This document shows positions 34,246 through 43,654 of a DNA stretch of 64,000 nt, piece after piece. The stretch is taken from positions 248,001 through 312,000 of the forward strand of contig MERU01000004.1 of the NCBI GenBank assembly GCA_001770725.1. Reading direction: 5' to 3'. The notes beneath the pieces are model-generated. The model was not told the origin of the DNA. It ran no database searches and saw only the letters and a program-made list of their open reading frames with translations. The stretch's first letter is position 1; the number at the start of each line of letters is the position of its first letter. This DNA is from Burkholderiales bacterium RIFCSPHIGHO2_01_FULL_63_240. Lineage in GTDB: Bacteria; Pseudomonadota; Gammaproteobacteria; Burkholderiales; Burkholderiaceae_C. Made by a program: the position numbers and the translations under genes.

Positions 34246-37200
34246 GCAATCGCTCCATCCTCGTGTGCGTCAGGAGAGGGCTTGGTTTCGGTGGTCTGGG
34301 CGTCCTCTTCATCCTTTCGATGGACGATGCGGTAAAGCACAGGGAGCACCAGCAAAGTCAGCATCGTCGAGGACAGGATGCCTCCGATCACGACGGTCGC
34401 CAGCGGCCTTTGAACCTCCGCGCCCGTGCCGGTGGCCAGGGCCATCGGTACGAAGCCCAGCGAAGCCACCAACGCGGTCATCAGGACCGGCCTCAGCCGC
34501 GTCAAGGCGCCCTCGTGGATGGCCTCGTCAAGCGACCGCCCTTCGTCACGCAAGTTGCGAATGAAGGAGATCATCACCAGCCCGTTCAGCACGGCCACCC
34601 CAGACAGTGCGATGAATCCGATGGCCGCCGAGATCGACAAGGGGATGTCCCGCAGCCACAGGGCCAGGATGCCCCCCGTCAGCGCGAACGGGATCCCGGT
34701 GAACACCAGCAAGCCGTCCTTCACGTTGCCGAACATGGCAAAGAGCAGCACGAAAACCAGCAGCAGCGAGACCGGCACGACGATCTGCAGGCGCTGCGTG
34801 GCGGACTGCAGGTTCTCGAACTGGCCGCCCCACACGGTCCAATAGCCCGTGGGGATCTTGACCGCTTCCAGCGCCTTCTGGGCATCCCCGACGAAGGTGC
34901 CGATGTCACGGCCACGCACGTTGGCGCTGATGACGATGCGGCGCTTGCCGTTCTCGCGGCTGACCTGGTTGGGACCAGGCGCCGAGTCGATGGAAGCCAC
35001 CTCGGACAGCGGAATGAAGCGCGCGCCCTCGCCGTCTCCGCCCTTCAAGGCGATGGGGAGGCGCCGAACGGCTTCCAGATCCGTGCGGACATCTTCCGGC
35101 AGACGCACGACGATGTCGAAACGGCGGTCGCCCTCGAACAGCGTCCCAGCCTCCTTGCCGCCCACGGCCGTGGCCAGCGTGTCCTGGATGTCGCCGATGT
35201 TCAGGCCATAGCGCGTCGCCTTCTCGCGGTCGATGTTGATGGTCAGCATGGGCAGGCCCGTGGTCTGTTCCACCTTCACCTCGGACGAGCCCGGGATGCC
35301 TTGCAGCACCTTCGCGATCTGGTTGGCCGTGTTGTTGAGGACATCCATGTCATCGCCGAACAGCTTGACCGCGACGTCACTGCGCACCCCGGAGATCAGC
35401 TCGTTGAAGCGCAGCTGGATCGGCTGAGAGAACTCGTAGTTCTGCCCCGGCAGTTTGGCGACCTCTTCCTGAACAGCGGCCAGCAGTTCGTCGCGCGTCT
35501 TGCGCGGCTCGGGCCATTTGTCCACCGGCTTGAGCATCACGTAACCGTCCGAGATGTTGGGCGGCATCGGGTCGGCCGCGATCTCGGCGGTACCGGTGCG
35601 TGCAAACACACGTTCGATCTCAGGGAACTTGGCCTTCAGATGGCTTTCCAGCTTGGTCTGCATGGCCACCGATTGGCTGAGGCTGGTGCCGGGAATCCGC
35701 AGCGCCTGCACCGCGAAATCGCCTTCGTTCAAGCTTGGCACGAACTCGCTGCCCATGCGGGAAGCCACCACGCCACAGACCAGGACGAGCACCGCTGCCG
35801 CCGTCAGCACGACAGGCTTGGCCCCCATCACCGTGTTCAGCATGGGCTCATACCAGCGCTTGGCGGTGCGGATCACCACGTTTTCGGTCTCCGACACCTT
35901 CTTGCCGATGAACAGCGCCACGGCAGCGGGGATGAAGGTGATGGACAGGATCATGGCACCCAACAACGCCGTCACCACGGTGAACGCCATCGGATGGAAC
36001 ATCTTGCCTTCCACACCGGCCAGGGCGAAGATGGGCAGGTAGACGATCATGATGATCAGCTGCCCGAACAGCAGCGGACGACGGGCCTCCTGCGAAGCCG
36101 CGAAGACTTCATGGAAACGCTCGCGCAAGGTCAACTCTCGCCCGTGATGCGCCTGCGCATGCGCCAGGCGGCGCACGCAGTTCTCCACGATCACCACCGC
36201 GCCATCGACGATGATCCCGAAGTCCAGCGCGCCCAGGCTCATCAGGTTGGCGCTGACCTTCTGACTGACCATACCGCTGAAGGTGAAGAGCATGGAAAGC
36301 GGGATCACCATGGCGGTGATCACCGCGGCACGCATGTTGCCCAGGAACAGGAAGAGGATGGCGATCACCAGGATGGCGCCTTCCATCAGGTTCTTCTTCA
36401 CCGTGGCGATCGCCTTGTCCACCAGGACGGTCCGGTCGTAGACGGTCACGGCATGAACACCAGCTGGCAGGGACTTGTTGATCTCCGCCATCTTGATGTC
36501 AACTGCTTGCGAGACCTTGCGGCTGTTCTCGCCAATGAGCATGAACACGGTGCCCAGGACGACCTCTCGGCCGTTGTCGGTGGCGGCGCCCGTGCGCAAC
36601 TCCTTGCCCTGCCCCACTTCTGCGATGTCGCGGATGCGGATGGGCACATCCGTCGTCTGCTTGACGATGATGCTGCCCAGGTCCTGGGTGCCACGCACCT
36701 GACCAGGTGCACGGATCAGGTACTGCTCGCCTTCGCGTTCGATGTAGCCGGCGCCAACGTTGCCGTTGTTGCGCTCCAGGGCATTGACCACGTCACCCAA
36801 CGTCAGGCCATGCGCCATGAGCTTCTCAGGGCTGGGCGCGACCTGGTATTCCTTGGCATAGCCGCCGATGGAATTGATCTCGGTCACGCCCGTCACATTG
36901 CGCAGTTGAGGCTTGATGATCCAATCCTGGATTTCGCGCAGGTCAGTCGGCGTGTAGGGCGTGCCATCCGGCTTCTTGGCGCCGTCCTTGGCTTCGACAG
37001 TCCACATGTAGATCTCGCCCAGGCCTGTGGAAATGGGGCCCATGGCCGGCGTGACGCCTTCCGGCAGCCGCGCCTTGGCCTCCTGGATCCGCTCGTTCAC
37101 CAACTGGCGCGCGAAATACAGGTCGGTGCCGTCCTTGAAGATCACGGTGATCTGGGACAGGCCGTAGCGCGACAGGGAGCGAGTCTGCTCCAGGCCGGGC

Positions 37201-37427
37201 AGGCCAGCCATCACGGTCTCCAGCGGGTAGGTCACGCGCTGCTCGGTTTCCAGCGGCGAATAGCCGGGTGTCTGGGTGTTGATCTGGACCTGGACGTTGG
37301 TGATGTCCGGCACGGCATCGATGGGCAGCTTCTGATAGCTGAAGACGCCCAGGGCGGCCATGCCGAAGACGGCCAGCAGCACAAGCCAGCGCTGCTCAAT
37401 GGCAAATCGGATGATGCGTTCAAACAT
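34242..37427 (-). CDS. czcA: CzcA-type RND permease (Zn/Co/Cd), HME1 signature
   Basis: 1061 residues. The TM4 signature LGALDFGIIVDGAVVIVENCVRRL contains DFGxxxDGAxxxVEN, diagnostic of zinc/cobalt/cadmium HME1 pumps. N-terminal MFERIIRFAIEQRWLVLLAVFG and AIDAVPDITNVQVQINT are typical of CzcA. It is the proton-driven inner-membrane pump of the CzcCBA trimer and takes metal from the periplasm or cytoplasm to the outside. It follows czcB after 18 bases and overlaps the following lipoprotein gene. It differs clearly from the RND pump at 4348-7467. Confidence 0.95.
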   Translation of the reverse strand: MFERIIRFAIEQRWLVLLAVFGMAALGVFSYQKLPIDAVPDITNVQVQINTQTPGYSPLETEQRVTYPLETVMAGLPGLEQTRSLSRYGLSQITVIFKDGTDLYFARQLVNERIQEAKARLPEGVTPAMGPISTGLGEIYMWTVEAKDGAKKPDGTPYTPTDLREIQDWIIKPQLRNVTGVTEINSIGGYAKEYQVAPSPEKLMAHGLTLGDVVNALERNNGNVGAGYIEREGEQYLIRAPGQVRGTQDLGSIIVKQTTDVPIRIRDIAEVGQGKELRTGAATDNGREVVLGTVFMLIGENSRKVSQAVDIKMAEINKSLPAGVHAVTVYDRTVLVDKAIATVKKNLMEGAILVIAILFLFLGNMRAAVITAMVIPLSMLFTFSGMVSQKVSANLMSLGALDFGIIVDGAVVIVENCVRRLAHAQAHHGRELTLRERFHEVFAASQEARRPLLFGQLIIMIVYLPIFALAGVEGKMFHPMAFTVVTALLGAMILSITFIPAAVALFIGKKVSETENVVIRTAKRWYEPMLNTVMGAKPVVLTAAAVLVLVCGVVASRMGSEFVPSLNEGDFAVQALRIPGTSLSQSVAMQTKLESHLKAKFPEIERVFARTGTAEIAADPMPPNISDGYVMLKPVDKWPEPRKTRDELLAAVQEEVAKLPGQNYEFSQPIQLRFNELISGVRSDVAVKLFGDDMDVLNNTANQIAKVLQGIPGSSEVKVEQTTGLPMLTINIDREKATRYGLNIGDIQDTLATAVGGKEAGTLFEGDRRFDIVVRLPEDVRTDLEAVRRLPIALKGGDGEGARFIPLSEVASIDSAPGPNQVSRENGKRRIVISANVRGRDIGTFVGDAQKALEAVKIPTGYWTVWGGQFENLQSATQRLQIVVPVSLLLVFVLLFAMFGNVKDGLLVFTGIPFALTGGILALWLRDIPLSISAAIGFIALSGVAVLNGLVMISFIRNLRDEGRSLDEAIHEGALTRLRPVLMTALVASLGFVPMALATGTGAEVQRPLATVVIGGILSSTMLTLLVLPVLYRIVHRKDEEDAQTTETKPSPDAHEDGAIA

Positions 37428-37445
37428 GATGAGTTGACCTCGTGC

Positions 37446-38858
37446 TCAATGCTCGTGCTCGGCCGAAGCCTTGCCGATTTCAGCTTTGATGACGAAGCTG
37501 TTCGTCGCCGCATAGCGGGTACCGGCGCTCAAGCCCTTGACGACTTCCGTGCGCTTGCCATCGGTGTGACCGACCTCCACAGGCTTGGCCTGGAATCCGC
37601 CCGGGACTTCGACGAACACGACTTGGCGGCCTTCCATGGTCTGCACCGCGCCAGCCGTCACGGTCACGGGTGCTTCCGTCTCGCCGGAAGTCACGGCGAC
37701 ATTGACGAACAGGCCGGGACGCCACGACAGGTCTGGATTGGTCAGCACCACTCGGGCGGTTGCTGTGCGCGTCTGCTCGCCAATCAGCGATCCAACGTAG
37801 GTCACGGTGCCCTTGGCCGTGGCTTCGAACGAACTGGATCGCACGGTAACCTTCTCGCCCACCTTCACGAGGTTCAGGTCCTTGGCGGGCACGTTGATTG
37901 TGGCCCACACGGTGGACAGGTCGGACAGGGTGAACACATTGGCGTCTTCCTTGACCGACTCGCCCAGAGCGATGTGCTTCTCGACCACGACCGCATCAAA
38001 CGGTGCGCGCAGCTCGTAGCGATTCAATGCCCCAGCCGAAGGCGAGGCACCCAACGCCTTGAGCTTCTGGTTGGCGTTGTTGACCGCAATCTCGGCTTCG
38101 CGCAGGGCCTGGGTGGCCTGCAGAAGATCCATCTGCGGCGAGATCTTGTCTTCGAAGAGCTTCTTCTCTCGGTCGTAGGTGGTTTGCGCCAAGGTCAGGC
38201 GCTTCTGGGCCGCCTGCAACTCGCTGCGCTGTTCGGACAGCAACACGCTGGAAATGACCGCGAGGACCTGGCCCTTCTTGACCTGCTGCCCCAGGTTGGC
38301 CGACACCGATTCGACAACGCCACCGACACGGGGCACAACGTGTGCCGTGCGATCCTCGTTGAACTTGATTTCGCCGGACAGCTGCACCGTCGAAAGGATC
38401 TTGCCAGGTTGGGCCGCTTGGACTTCAACGCCCGCTGCTGCGATCTGCTGAGCATTCAGAGAGACAGGCTCTTCCTCGCCTTCCTCGTGCTTGCCAGCGT
38501 TGGCGGCGGCAGCGCCCTTTTCAGAAGCGGTTTCGCCTTCATGCTTGTCATGCGCCCCATGCTCCTCGGCCTTCTCATGATGTTCCTTGTCATCGTGTCC
38601 CTTGGCTTCGTCGTGGCCGGACTCGGACTTCTTCTCGCCGTGGTGCTCGGCGTCATCGTGTCCCTTGGCCTCGCCGTGACCGTGGCCATGGCTCTCCTCG
38701 GCCGCTTCGCCGGCAGGCGCGCTGGCAGACCGCGTCAGCACAAATGCGCTGGCGCCCAACCCCGCCAAAACGATGGCGATGATGGCAACGAGTTGCTTTT
38801 GGCTGATGCGCCCAGCCTGGCGTTGTGATTGGGAGCGTGTCATGCGATGCTTTCTCAT
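37446..38858 (-). CDS. czcB: CzcB membrane-fusion protein with long His-rich segment
   Basis: 470 residues starting at the ATG that overlaps the czcC stop (ATGA). One N-terminal helix (LVAIIAIVLAGLGASAFVLT) anchors it. Residues about 57-125 are packed with His, Asp, Glu and Lys (SHGHGHGE, AEHHGEK, KEHHEKAEEHGAHDKHE), a probable metal-collecting arm. Then comes the HlyD core: lipoyl halves VVPRVGGVVESVSANLGQQVKKGQ and YELRAPFDAVVVEKHIALGE, helical hairpin and C-terminal beta domains, ending SAEHEH. The His-rich arm is longer than in the cluster A adaptor. Confidence 0.93.
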   Translation of the reverse strand: MRKHRMTRSQSQRQAGRISQKQLVAIIAIVLAGLGASAFVLTRSASAPAGEAAEESHGHGHGEAKGHDDAEHHGEKKSESGHDEAKGHDDKEHHEKAEEHGAHDKHEGETASEKGAAAANAGKHEEGEEEPVSLNAQQIAAAGVEVQAAQPGKILSTVQLSGEIKFNEDRTAHVVPRVGGVVESVSANLGQQVKKGQVLAVISSVLLSEQRSELQAAQKRLTLAQTTYDREKKLFEDKISPQMDLLQATQALREAEIAVNNANQKLKALGASPSAGALNRYELRAPFDAVVVEKHIALGESVKEDANVFTLSDLSTVWATINVPAKDLNLVKVGEKVTVRSSSFEATAKGTVTYVGSLIGEQTRTATARVVLTNPDLSWRPGLFVNVAVTSGETEAPVTVTAGAVQTMEGRQVVFVEVPGGFQAKPVEVGHTDGKRTEVVKGLSAGTRYAATNSFVIKAEIGKASAEHEH

Positions 38859-40153
38859 GGCTTGGACGTCGTCTGTTCTTCGCCGCTGGTCCCCAGCAGG
38901 CGATCGATGTTGGCGTTGGTGCGGTACAGCTCATTGAGCGCACGCAGGTACTGGGCGCGGGCCTGGAGCAAGGTCCGTTGGGCATCCAGGGCGTCGAGGA
39001 AGCTGAACTTGCCCAGCTCGAAGCCGGTCGTGGCGGCCTGCCACGCGCTCTCGGCGCCCGGCAGTACCTCGCTGCGCAGGACGTCCACCTCAGCCTGGGC
39101 GAAGCGCTGACGCTCCGTCAATTGCACCCACTCGGTCTCGACGCGGATCCGCGTTGCCTGGAAGTCCGCTTCGGCCTTATCGTGCAGGCGCAAGGCCTGA
39201 AGCAGGTTCCCCCGGTTGGTATCGAGCACAGGGATGGGAATGGCCAGGCCGATCACAGCCTGATTGCGTCCGACCTGCTGATCCCGCTTGGCACCCAAGG
39301 TCAGGGTCACGTCCGGAACACGGCGCGCCTCCTCAAGCTCGACCATGGCTTGCCGCTTGTCGACCTCCAGGCGTGCCTGCCGCAGCACCGGCACATCTGA
39401 CAACTGAGAAGCCTCCAGATTGCGAGAGGCTGGCTGGACACCCGATTGCCAAACCAGTGTCTGAGCACGAACGGCAGATGCTGGGCCCAGCAGAGCTGCC
39501 AGCCCTTGGCGAGCGGATCGGAGTTCGCTCTGCGCTTGAAGCAGTTCCAGTCGGACACCAGCGTGAGCAACCTTCGCCCTGGTCTCGTCCATTGCAGAGA
39601 CCTTGCCGGCCTGGACTCGCTTGGAGACCGCATCCGTGCCTCGCATGGACAAGTCGACGGAGGCCTGCGCCAGCTTCACCCGTTCCTGAGCGATGGCGGC
39701 AGCAAAGAATGCATCGGCCACATCCGCTCTGATCTGCGCGCGACGCCCTTCGATGTCCACGGCGGTTTGAGCCCGCGCGGCCTCGGCGACCGAGATCCGC
39801 GCTGACCGTTTACCGCCCAGCTCGATGGGCAGGCTCAACTGCACCGTGGTCGTCCGGCTGTCTCGCCGCGTATCTTCCAGCAGTGCCTGGACTTCAGGAT
39901 TGGGACGTGCACCCGCTTGAATGACGGCCCCTTCGCTGGCTGCCAGTTCCTGCTGGTTGGCCACGATTTGAGGACTGAACTGAAGCGCCAGCCTGATGGC
40001 CTCGCTCAGCGTCAAGGGCTGCGCCACGGGCACCGCCTTGTGCACGGCTTGCCCATCCGAATTGGACGGGCTAACTTGAGCAAAGGTGGCGGAAGAAAAA
40101 AGTGTGGCCGTGACCAACGCGAACGTCGTCATCGGCACCATGTGCCTGTACAT
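38855..40153 (-). CDS. czcC: CzcC outer-membrane efflux channel
   Basis: 432 residues with a signal peptide (VTATLFSSATFAQ) and the duplicated OEP helical domain; LTLSEAIRLALQFSPQI, TTTVQLSLPIELGGKRSARI and VIGLAIPIPVLDTNRGN are typical of CzcC. Forms the outer channel with czcB and czcA, to which it is coupled by overlap. The czcI-like gene is 110 bases upstream on the same strand. Confidence 0.93.
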   Translation of the reverse strand: MYRHMVPMTTFALVTATLFSSATFAQVSPSNSDGQAVHKAVPVAQPLTLSEAIRLALQFSPQIVANQQELAASEGAVIQAGARPNPEVQALLEDTRRDSRTTTVQLSLPIELGGKRSARISVAEAARAQTAVDIEGRRAQIRADVADAFFAAAIAQERVKLAQASVDLSMRGTDAVSKRVQAGKVSAMDETRAKVAHAGVRLELLQAQSELRSARQGLAALLGPASAVRAQTLVWQSGVQPASRNLEASQLSDVPVLRQARLEVDKRQAMVELEEARRVPDVTLTLGAKRDQQVGRNQAVIGLAIPIPVLDTNRGNLLQALRLHDKAEADFQATRIRVETEWVQLTERQRFAQAEVDVLRSEVLPGAESAWQAATTGFELGKFSFLDALDAQRTLLQARAQYLRALNELYRTNANIDRLLGTSGEEQTTSKP

Positions 40154-40263
40154 CGAATTCTCCGGGTTGTGGGAACAACAACAAGAAGGAATCCGGCGAG
40201 AGAGGCCGTGGCCTCGCTATCTGAAGACAGGAAAAAAGCTTGCGCAGCAGCCGTCTCGCCGAA

Positions 40264-40641
40264 TCAAACGGCGAGACGTATGTCGGGACGCTCGGGTCCC
40301 GCTGGAATGTTGGAGGCGTAGCCCTCGATCGAGTGGCCAAACCATTCCCTGCTGGACGCCACCTGAGGGGTGTGCGTCTCACTGACCGGCGAGGCAGCGC
40401 TCATGTGGCAGACAGTGCAGTCGTTGTCGGCACTGGCCTTCTTGTCGCTACCGCTCTTGTCCTTTGCGGCTTTATCGCCAGGGCGCTCCCCACGTTGCGG
40501 ATCAAGATGGTTGTGCTCGTGGTGCCCGAAATGGCGCTGCGCGGCAGGGTTGCTTTCATGCTGACAATAGCTGGCCACCGCAGCCCAGGACATCTGGAGC
40601 GGAAACCAAATCAGCAGGAACAAGCAAAGCAATCGACGCAT
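40264..40641 (-). CDS. czcI: CzcI-like periplasmic protein, copy 3
   Basis: 125 residues heading the cluster B czcICBA operon. Family plan: MRRLLCLFLLIWFPLQMSWA signal, YCQHE, HFGHHEHNHLD, mid-protein DCTVCHM, and C-terminal ERPDIRLAV in place of the usual RPNW. It is closest in position to classical CzcI. A MerR-type promoter lies 124-154 bases upstream. Confidence 0.82.
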   Translation of the reverse strand: MRRLLCLFLLIWFPLQMSWAAVASYCQHESNPAAQRHFGHHEHNHLDPQRGERPGDKAAKDKSGSDKKASADNDCTVCHMSAASPVSETHTPQVASSREWFGHSIEGYASNIPAGPERPDIRLAV

Positions 40642-40764
40642 GGCGCGGCAAGTATAGGTTGAAAAAAATGCCTTGTGGATCAGAAATGAGTTGCGCCTGA
40701 CAAATACACGTGAAGGAAGTTGCCTGGCATGTCCGTCGATAGAAGATCCAATCTCTTTGAATCC

Positions 40765-40795
40765 ATTTGAATCCCTGTAGCGGCTACAGAGTCAA
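40765..40795 (-). promoter_or_regulatory. MerR-type promoter of czcICBA
   Basis: Minus strand TTGACT, 19-base spacer CTGTAGCCGCTACAGGGAT and TCAAAT. The dyad ACTCTGTAGC/GCTACAGGGT is almost perfect. It points toward czcI-czcC-czcB-czcA, so a CadR-like regulator rather than CzcR probably drives this operon. Confidence 0.85.
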
Positions 40796-40840
40796 TACCC
40801 TTCGCGAAGATTGTTGTGAATTTTTCCACAGGGCAATGAA

Positions 40841-41050
40841 TCAAGCCTGTCTAGGTTGCTCGGTCTCGCTCTGAGCCACATGCCCGTCCACATTGCTGGC
40901 CTCCACACTGTGGGCATGCCGATCCGGCGCCGCTTTGGGATTGTCGACTTGGGGTTCTACGCCCTCGTCTTTGACAGCGTAGTTGCGCTGCGGCTCGCGA
41001 TCTTTTTGAGGCTTCGCAACAGTCCTGGCATGTTTGGAAGTGGCACCCAT
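40841..41050 (-). CDS. Small hydrophilic protein of unknown function
   Basis: 69 residues, strongly charged and probably disordered, with no signal peptide and no Cys. AAGGAGCCATC stands before the ATG at 41050, which supports translation. An inverted repeat ATGACA-ACGAG-TGTCAT lies just upstream. No family recognised. Confidence 0.55.
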   Translation of the reverse strand: MGATSKHARTVAKPQKDREPQRNYAVKDEGVEPQVDNPKAAPDRHAHSVEASNVDGHVAQSETEQPRQA

Positions 41051-41065
41051 GATGGCTCCTTTGCA

Positions 41066-41082
41066 ATGACAACGAGTGTCAT
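41066..41082. repeat. ATGACA-ACGAG-TGTCAT inverted repeat
   Basis: Perfect 6-bp arms with a five-base centre, 16 bases upstream of the small gene at 41050. The arms equal those of CusR-type boxes but the spacing is one base longer. Confidence 0.5.
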
Positions 41083-41197
41083 CGGCAAGGCATATGCCGA
41101 TCTGGTTCGAATTGAATCCAATGTCATGCCAGACGCCAGAAGGCTGAAGCCACTATAGATTTTCCGGCTCCCAGCATTTCAAGGCGGCGTCTTGAAA

Positions 41198-41213
41198 ATT
41201 ACATTTTTGTCAT
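41198..41213 (+). promoter_or_regulatory. CusR/CzcR-like box before the broken response regulator
   Basis: ATTACATTTTTGTCAT agrees with ATGACAANNTTGTCAT at 12 of 14 defined positions. It overlaps the first ATG of the ORF at 41212, so the real start is more likely 41254. Confidence 0.55.
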
Positions 41214-41253
41214 GTTTGGTTTAGGCCGGTATTCATCGGCACAATTCGCAAGC

Positions 41254-41953
41254 ATGACAAGTGTGCAGGCGAAGATATTGGTCGTCGAAAACAACCTCAA
41301 GACTGGCGACCACTACCGCCTCGGTTTGAGCGAGGCCGGATTCGCCGTCGACCTTGCCAAAAGCGGCATTGAGGCGTTGAAACTGGCATCGCTGCAAATG
41401 TTCGATCTCTTGATCATCGACACCGCCCTGAAAGGCATGACGGGCTGTGAACTGCTGCAGGCGCTCCGGCGTCAGGATTCGTTGATTCCAGTTCTTTTCT
41501 TGAATGGACGCGACCATCATGAATGTCGCGTCAACACGCTCCAGCGTGGCGTTGAAGACTTTCTCAAAAAAGCCGTTCTCCTTCTCGGAACTCCTGTGCA
41601 GCGTCAGGACCATCCTGCGTGGACGCACGGTCGACGCCAGCAGCCTCCCTTCGATCTGCATCGGTGATCTGGAGTTGGACCTGTTGCGCCGCCGCGTGCA
41701 CCGTGCAGGGACCCACATCGATCTGACGCCCAAGGAATTCGGCCTGCTGGAACTTCTGATGCGTCGCCAAGGGGAAGTCCTTCCGCGATCACTGATCGCC
41801 TCCCAGGTATGGGACATGCCCTTCGGGAGCGACACCAACGTCATCGATGTGGCCGTGCGTCGCCTGCGACTCAAGATCGATGAAGGGCAAGAGACGAAGA
41901 TGATTTTCACGGTGCGAGGCATGGGCTACATGCTCGAAGCGCCCGAACAGTGA
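41254..41953 (+). pseudogene. Frameshifted OmpR-family response regulator, CzcR-like
   Basis: The receiver (AKILVVENNLKTGDHYRLGL ... GVEDFLKK) is in one frame and the rest ([17 protein letters not shown] ... [14 protein letters not shown]) is one base out. The junction is the A6 run at 41566-41571; five A residues would restore [12 protein letters not shown]. The receiver is also degenerate: acid pair ED is EN and the switch Thr region LTAR is LNGR, though the phospho-Asp (LLIID) remains. No sensor kinase gene follows. Either a decayed paralogue of czcR, a slippage-expressed gene or a sequencing error. Confidence 0.8.
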
Positions 41954-41977
41954 CCGCATTCGAGGAACAAGAGCTTG

Positions 41978-42565
41978 ATGTCGACCACAGGCAATTTCTA
42001 CGAGGACAAGGCGGAGGAGTATTTTTCCCTCACCTTCGATGCCGACACGTCCGCACCCAGGGAACGCTTCCTGGCGAAGCTGCCTCGACGAGCACGTATC
42101 CTGGATGCGGGTTGCGGTTCAGGCAGGGATCTTCGCGCCTTCAAGCGTGCAGGCCATGTCGCTCTTGGAATCGACTCCTCAGTCGCCATGGCCAGCCTCG
42201 CTTATGCCTACTCTGGCGTCGAATGCATGGTGCTTCGTCTCGAAGACATTGCCTTTGAGCGCAGCTTCGATGGCATCTGGGCTTGCGCTTCCCTGCTCCA
42301 CCTGCCAAGGGCGCAACTCGTTCCAGTACTGATGCGCCTGCACCAAGCACTCGTGTTTGGCGGAACGTTGTTCCTTGCTCTTCAAGAGGGACAAGGAGAA
42401 CGCTGCATCGAGGATGGGCGACACTATGTGTACTACCGTCTCTCGGAGGTTCTAAACGCCCTAGGTCAGGCTGGTTTCGAAGCAAGCGAATCATGGCTGA
42501 CAACCAGCTCCCCTCTTCTCTATGGCACGCCACATTGGATCAACGTCCTTGCCATCGCCAGTTGA
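41978..42565 (+). CDS. Class I SAM-dependent methyltransferase
   Basis: About 195 residues from MSTTGNFYEDKAEEYF. Motif I RILDAGCGSGRDLRAFK, the acidic LGIDSS, and FDGIWACASLLHLPRAQL give a clear Rossmann methyltransferase fold of the UbiE/Tam kind. The substrate is unknown. It starts 24 bases after the broken response regulator. No Cys triad typical of ArsM is seen, so arsenite methylation is unlikely. Confidence 0.82.
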   Translation: MSTTGNFYEDKAEEYFSLTFDADTSAPRERFLAKLPRRARILDAGCGSGRDLRAFKRAGHVALGIDSSVAMASLAYAYSGVECMVLRLEDIAFERSFDGIWACASLLHLPRAQLVPVLMRLHQALVFGGTLFLALQEGQGERCIEDGRHYVYYRLSEVLNALGQAGFEASESWLTTSSPLLYGTPHWINVLAIAS

Positions 42566-42651
42566 TATGAACCGTGCATAAGCCAAGGCTAATGCAACTT
42601 CAAGGTTTGATGCGCTGAATTGACACCGTCTGATCAAAGAAAGGAATCTTC

Positions 42652-42939
42652 ATGCAATGCCCCGCTTGCAAAACCGTTCAACTTGCGATGAGCCATCGCG
42701 AGAACGTCGAAATCGATTACTGCCCGCAATGCAGGGGCGTATGGCTGGACCGAGGAGAGTTGGACAAAATCATTGAACAGAGCCAGCGCGACCCCGTGTC
42801 GACGCAGGCCCACATGGATCCCGGCATTTCGACAGGACGTGGTGAACACCATGGTCGGCGTGAACATGGCGGCGGCCATCAAAAGTCTGGTCATGGCTCC
42901 AGCCATGGAGGCAGTTTTCTGAGGAGACTGTTCGATTGA
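42652..42939 (+). CDS. TFIIB-type zinc-ribbon protein with His-rich tail
   Basis: 95 residues: MQCPACK and IDYCPQCRGVWLDRGELDKII form the zf-TFIIB zinc ribbon; the tail GEHHGRREHGGGHQKSGHGSSHGG is His/Gly-rich and ends FLRRLFD. AAAGGAATCTTC precedes the ATG. A cytosolic metal-binding protein; the function of this family is unknown. Confidence 0.85.
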   Translation: MQCPACKTVQLAMSHRENVEIDYCPQCRGVWLDRGELDKIIEQSQRDPVSTQAHMDPGISTGRGEHHGRREHGGGHQKSGHGSSHGGSFLRRLFD

Positions 42940-43049
42940 TGTGCTGGCATTGCCGGAGCGATTTTGGTGACGGGAATAGTGGGCATCTGCATGCTCATGT
43001 CTCGTCATCCATCCTTGGCACACCCATTTGATGGTGATACATTTTTGCG

Positions 43050-43406
43050 ATGCGCCGCCTGATTGCCATTTTCTTGTTGTTGATTGTGCCGCTGCAGCTT
43101 GGATATGCTGCGGCCGCGGCCTATTGCCAGCACGAGACTGGCAGTGCGGCCGGGCATTTCGGGCACCATGCGCATGAACACAGGGCGCAGGTAGGAGCCG
43201 ATCAAGACAATGGCAAAGGCAAGTTGTCATTGCAGCTTGACCAGGATTGCGGCCTCTGCCATCTCCAGATGCCCCAGCTGCTGCCCCAGCACACCACGGT
43301 GACACCGACCTCCGTCGAGACTTCCCTCTACCGTGCACCGGTGATTGCGTATTCCTCGGCCGATCGCCGCCGTCTCGAACGCCCCAATTGGACATCCTCG
43401 CTGTAA
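43050..43406 (+). CDS. CzcI-like periplasmic protein, copy 4
   Basis: 118 residues with MRRLIAIFLLLIVPLQLGYA signal, YCQHE, HFGHHAHEHR, DCGLCHL and C-terminal ERPNWTSSL. It is not followed by czcC but by small membrane and His-domain genes, so it acts apart from a CzcCBA trimer. Confidence 0.75.
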   Translation: MRRLIAIFLLLIVPLQLGYAAAAAYCQHETGSAAGHFGHHAHEHRAQVGADQDNGKGKLSLQLDQDCGLCHLQMPQLLPQHTTVTPTSVETSLYRAPVIAYSSADRRRLERPNWTSSL

Positions 43407-43654
43407 ATCGGCGAGCAGTTCGTCCATTCCTGGCTTCCATACGCTTCGAATGAATCCGTCATGAACTGACGGCTTCTGCTCGTCGAATTCCTCCCATCAC
43501 GCTTGGAGAATTCGATGCGAAGTTCATTGGCCGTGCCCATGTTTTGCCATGGCAGACGCGGTAGTGCCCACCTGCCCTTGATTGCATCCATCCAGACAAC
43601 GCCCGTAGCCACCGGAGCGCAGCGGCCAGTCCTGCGCGCGCAAGGGGCCCTTAC

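Noticed and set aside
34233-38828. 1531-residue plus-strand ORF opposite czcA and czcB
   Set aside because: It is fully antisense to two well-recognised genes, is rich in His/Arg/Gln/Asp typical of GC-rich shadow frames and has no recognisable domain.
41978-42565. ArsM-type arsenite methyltransferase
   Set aside because: The methyltransferase lacks the cysteine pattern of ArsM and lies in the zinc/cadmium cluster, not the arsenic cluster.
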